This document shows positions 54,965-56,581 of a stretch of DNA of 56,581 nucleotides, one piece after another. The notes under the pieces were generated by a model, which was given only the letters and a program-made list of their open reading frames with translations, was not told the origin of the DNA and searched no databases. Each line of letters starts with the position of its first letter. The first letter of the stretch is position 1. The DNA is taken from positions 1 through 56,581 of the forward strand of contig CAUJIY010000138.1 in the NCBI GenBank assembly GCA_963205295.1. Reading direction: 5' to 3'. Source of the stretch: Pseudomonadota bacterium (GTDB taxonomy: Bacteria; Pseudomonadota; Gammaproteobacteria; Steroidobacterales; GCA-2729495). Position numbers and translations under genes: made by a program.

Positions 54965-55545
54965 GGTGCCGGGCCGGACAGCACCACGACTTTGCGGATG
55001 ACCACGGGCTTCACCGGTACGTCGGGCATCTCGCCGCGTGCTGCGGTGGCCTGGTGGCCGATCTCGTCGACCACCTCCAGGCCTTCGACCACTTCGCCGA
55101 ACACGGCGTAGCCCCAGCGCGTCGGCTTGGGGTCGAGGACGAGGTTGTCGGCGAGGTTGATGTAGAACTGCGCATCGGCGGAATGCGGTTCGGCGGTGCG
55201 CGCCATGGCGATGGTGCCGCGCCGGTTGACGAGCCCGTTGCCCGACTCGTTCGGGATGCCAGGCCGTGGCGACCTCAGCGCGAGCTGCTCGTCGTAGCCG
55301 CCGCCCTGGATGACGAAGCCGCTCACCACGCGGTGGAAGATGGTGCCCTCGTAGAACCCTTCGCGTGCGTAGCGCAGGAAATTCGCCACCGACAGTGGCG
55401 CACGTTCGGGTTCGAGCTGCACGACGATATTGCCAGCGCTGGTCTCGATGCGCACCCGCGCCGTCCCGGCCGCGGACGTCGACGTGGTGCCGGCGGCAAA
55501 CAGGGCCATTGCGACCAGGAGCACGCGGCAGGTGGCTTCAGTCAT
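54961..55545 (-). CDS. Periplasmic cyclophilin-type peptidyl-prolyl isomerase
   Basis: 194 residues. An N-terminal signal ('VLLVAMALFAAGTTSTSAAG') is followed by the cyclophilin domain: 'PLSVANFLRYAREGFYEGTI', 'FHRVVSGFVIQGGG', 'RRGTIAMARTAEPHSADAQF' and 'YAVFGEVVEGLEVVDEI'. This resembles PpiA, which speeds proline isomerisation in the periplasm. It is coupled to lpxH, an arrangement seen in many gammaproteobacteria. Confidence 0.9.
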   Translation of the reverse strand: MTEATCRVLLVAMALFAAGTTSTSAAGTARVRIETSAGNIVVQLEPERAPLSVANFLRYAREGFYEGTIFHRVVSGFVIQGGGYDEQLALRSPRPGIPNESGNGLVNRRGTIAMARTAEPHSADAQFYINLADNLVLDPKPTRWGYAVFGEVVEGLEVVDEIGHQATAARGEMPDVPVKPVVIRKVVVLSGPAP

Positions 55546-55581
55546 GACGGATTCCTCGTGGAGTGGCGGCGGGTACGCCGT

Positions 55582-56475
55582 TCAGGCGACCCCTGCCCGG
55601 GTGCCGGGCTGGATGTCCTGCAGTGACGCTCCGGCAATCGCCGCCTGCAGCGTGTTCTGCAGCAGGGTGGCGACCGTCATTGGCCCGACCCCGCCGGGTA
55701 CCGGCGTAATCCATGCAGCCCGCTGGCGGGCTCCTTCGAAATCGACATCGCCGGCGAGCCGTCCGTCCGGCAGGCGGGTGATGCCGATGTCGAGCACGAC
55801 CGCTCCCGGCCTGATCCAGTCGCCGGGGATCAGGCGCGGCTTGCCGACCGCCACGGCGAGGATGTCGGCGCTGGTCACACAGCCGCGCAGATCGCGCGTG
55901 AAGCGGTGGGCGACCGTGGTGGTAGCACCCGCGAGCAGCAGCTCCAGGGCGAGCGGTCTGCCGACGTGGTTCGAGGCGCCGACGACCACGGCGTGCAGCC
56001 CCTTCGGGTCCACCCCGATATGCCGCAGGAGCGTCATCACGCCGAACGGGGTGCAGGGGCGCAGCATCGGGATCCGCTGCACGAGGCGGCCGACCGTGTA
56101 GGGGTGGAAGCCGTCGACGTCCTTGAGCGGGCTGATGCGCTCGATCACGGCCGGTTCGTTGATGTGCCCGGGCAGCGGGAACTGCACCAGGATGCCATCG
56201 ATCTGCGGGTCCACATTGAGTTCGGCGATGAGCGCGAGCAGCTCGGCCTCGCTGGTCGTGGCCGGCAAGTCGTAGTCGCGCGACACGATGCCGACCTCCT
56301 CGCAGGCCGTGCGCTTGTTGCGCACGTAGATCTTCGAGGCCGGGTCGCTGCCGACGAGGATCACGGCCAGTCCGGGGGCGCGGTGCCCGGCCGCACGGCG
56401 TGTGGCGATCTGCGCACGCAGCCCGGTGCGCAGTTCGCTCGCAATGGCGCGTCCATCGATCAGGCGGGCGGTCAT
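55582..56475 (-). CDS. folD: Methylenetetrahydrofolate dehydrogenase/cyclohydrolase
   Basis: 297 residues from ATG at 56475 ([16 protein letters not shown]); an upstream in-frame ATG at 56523 adds an unlikely tail. Catalytic Lys in '[14 protein letters not shown]', '[13 protein letters not shown]', '[13 protein letters not shown]', '[14 protein letters not shown]', '[18 protein letters not shown]' and '[15 protein letters not shown]' are the FolD signatures. It links methylene- and formyl-tetrahydrofolate pools. It lies 36 bases from the cyclophilin gene. Pairs well with glyA and purL/purF demand for one-carbon units. Confidence 0.96.
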   Translation of the reverse strand: MTARLIDGRAIASELRTGLRAQIATRRAAGHRAPGLAVILVGSDPASKIYVRNKRTACEEVGIVSRDYDLPATTSEAELLALIAELNVDPQIDGILVQFPLPGHINEPAVIERISPLKDVDGFHPYTVGRLVQRIPMLRPCTPFGVMTLLRHIGVDPKGLHAVVVGASNHVGRPLALELLLAGATTTVAHRFTRDLRGCVTSADILAVAVGKPRLIPGDWIRPGAVVLDIGITRLPDGRLAGDVDFEGARQRAAWITPVPGGVGPMTVATLLQNTLQAAIAGASLQDIQPGTRAGVA

Positions 56476-56581
56476 GGCATCGTGCTGTCGGGTGTGGAGC
56501 GCGTTGTGCGGGCGTGGCGGCACACCATACCAGACCCGGCTGCGACGACAAGGCGCCCACGCTGCCCGCGGTTTGACGGGT
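56476..56581. other. Upstream of folD, right window edge
   Basis: About 100 bases of GC-rich sequence with no recognised tRNA or gene. The folD promoter should lie here; I see no clear consensus hexamers. Confidence 0.3.

Noticed and set aside
56476-56581. tRNA gene beside folD
   Set aside because: No cloverleaf or CCA end could be found in the remaining bases.

Overview
The window is high-GC chromosomal DNA that looks gammaproteobacterial. The block prmB–aroC–asd–fimV–truA–accD–folC–SPOR protein–cvpA–purF has the gene order known from Pseudomonas and relatives. The block glyA–nrdR–ribD–ribE–ribBA-like–ribH–nusB–thiL–pgpA, the parE–parC pair, FimV and FimX-type proteins, and EF-P with EpmA all point the same way. 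The genus cannot be fixed from the sequence alone; a high-GC, non-enteric gammaproteobacterium fits best.

Layout. Positions 1–2232 are the only clearly accessory stretch. The end of an IS3-type element (1–153) abuts a phospholipase-D/helicase gene of the kind found in defence islands. Next come a frameshifted remnant of a small conserved gene and a non-coding tract with repeated TCCCTG words. From 2233 on, genes are packed and mostly housekeeping. The order is a CpeT-like lipoprotein, a PPP-type phosphatase and an LLM oxidoreductase (all minus), peptide deformylase (plus), a tagH–feoA–feoB–FeoB-associated minus-strand run, then DUF1820 and purL (plus). DUF4145 and ettA follow on the minus strand. 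A long plus-strand run starts with a histone-deacetylase-like gene, glyA and a nitroreductase, then the nrdR–rib–nusB–thiL–pgpA operon and a Ser/Thr kinase with a cyclic-nucleotide domain. xseB (minus) is followed by a rubrerythrin–Fe-S oxidoreductase–DUF3501 group and parE–parC. Next are two minus-strand type IV pilus-related genes (a FimV-like LysM protein and a FimX-like protein), efp (plus), epmA and psd (minus), and the prmB–purF block. The end holds a receiver–kinase fusion (plus) and the minus-strand set lpxH, a periplasmic cyclophilin and folD.

How genes work together. The riboflavin genes are joined by 1–4 base stop/start overlaps (ribD, ribE, ribBA-like) and encode most of the riboflavin pathway, but the GTP cyclohydrolase II half of RibBA has lost its zinc cysteines, so a separate ribA is expected elsewhere. 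FimV, a second FimV-like protein and a c-di-GMP-receptor-type FimX homologue suggest polar type IV pili or twitching motility. Two Hanks-type kinases, an orphan FHA (TagH) protein and a PPP-family phosphatase suggest a Ser/Thr phospho-signalling layer. The rubrerythrin group has a near-consensus sigma70 promoter overlapped by an Irr/PerR-like inverted repeat, which points to peroxide- or iron-responsive control.

Nothing here is a clearly new large system. The points most worth following up are the rubrerythrin promoter/operator, the degenerate FimX with its 19-bp repeat array, the receiver–kinase fusion without its phospho-acceptor, the RibBA degeneration, and the IS-interrupted PLD–helicase at the left edge.
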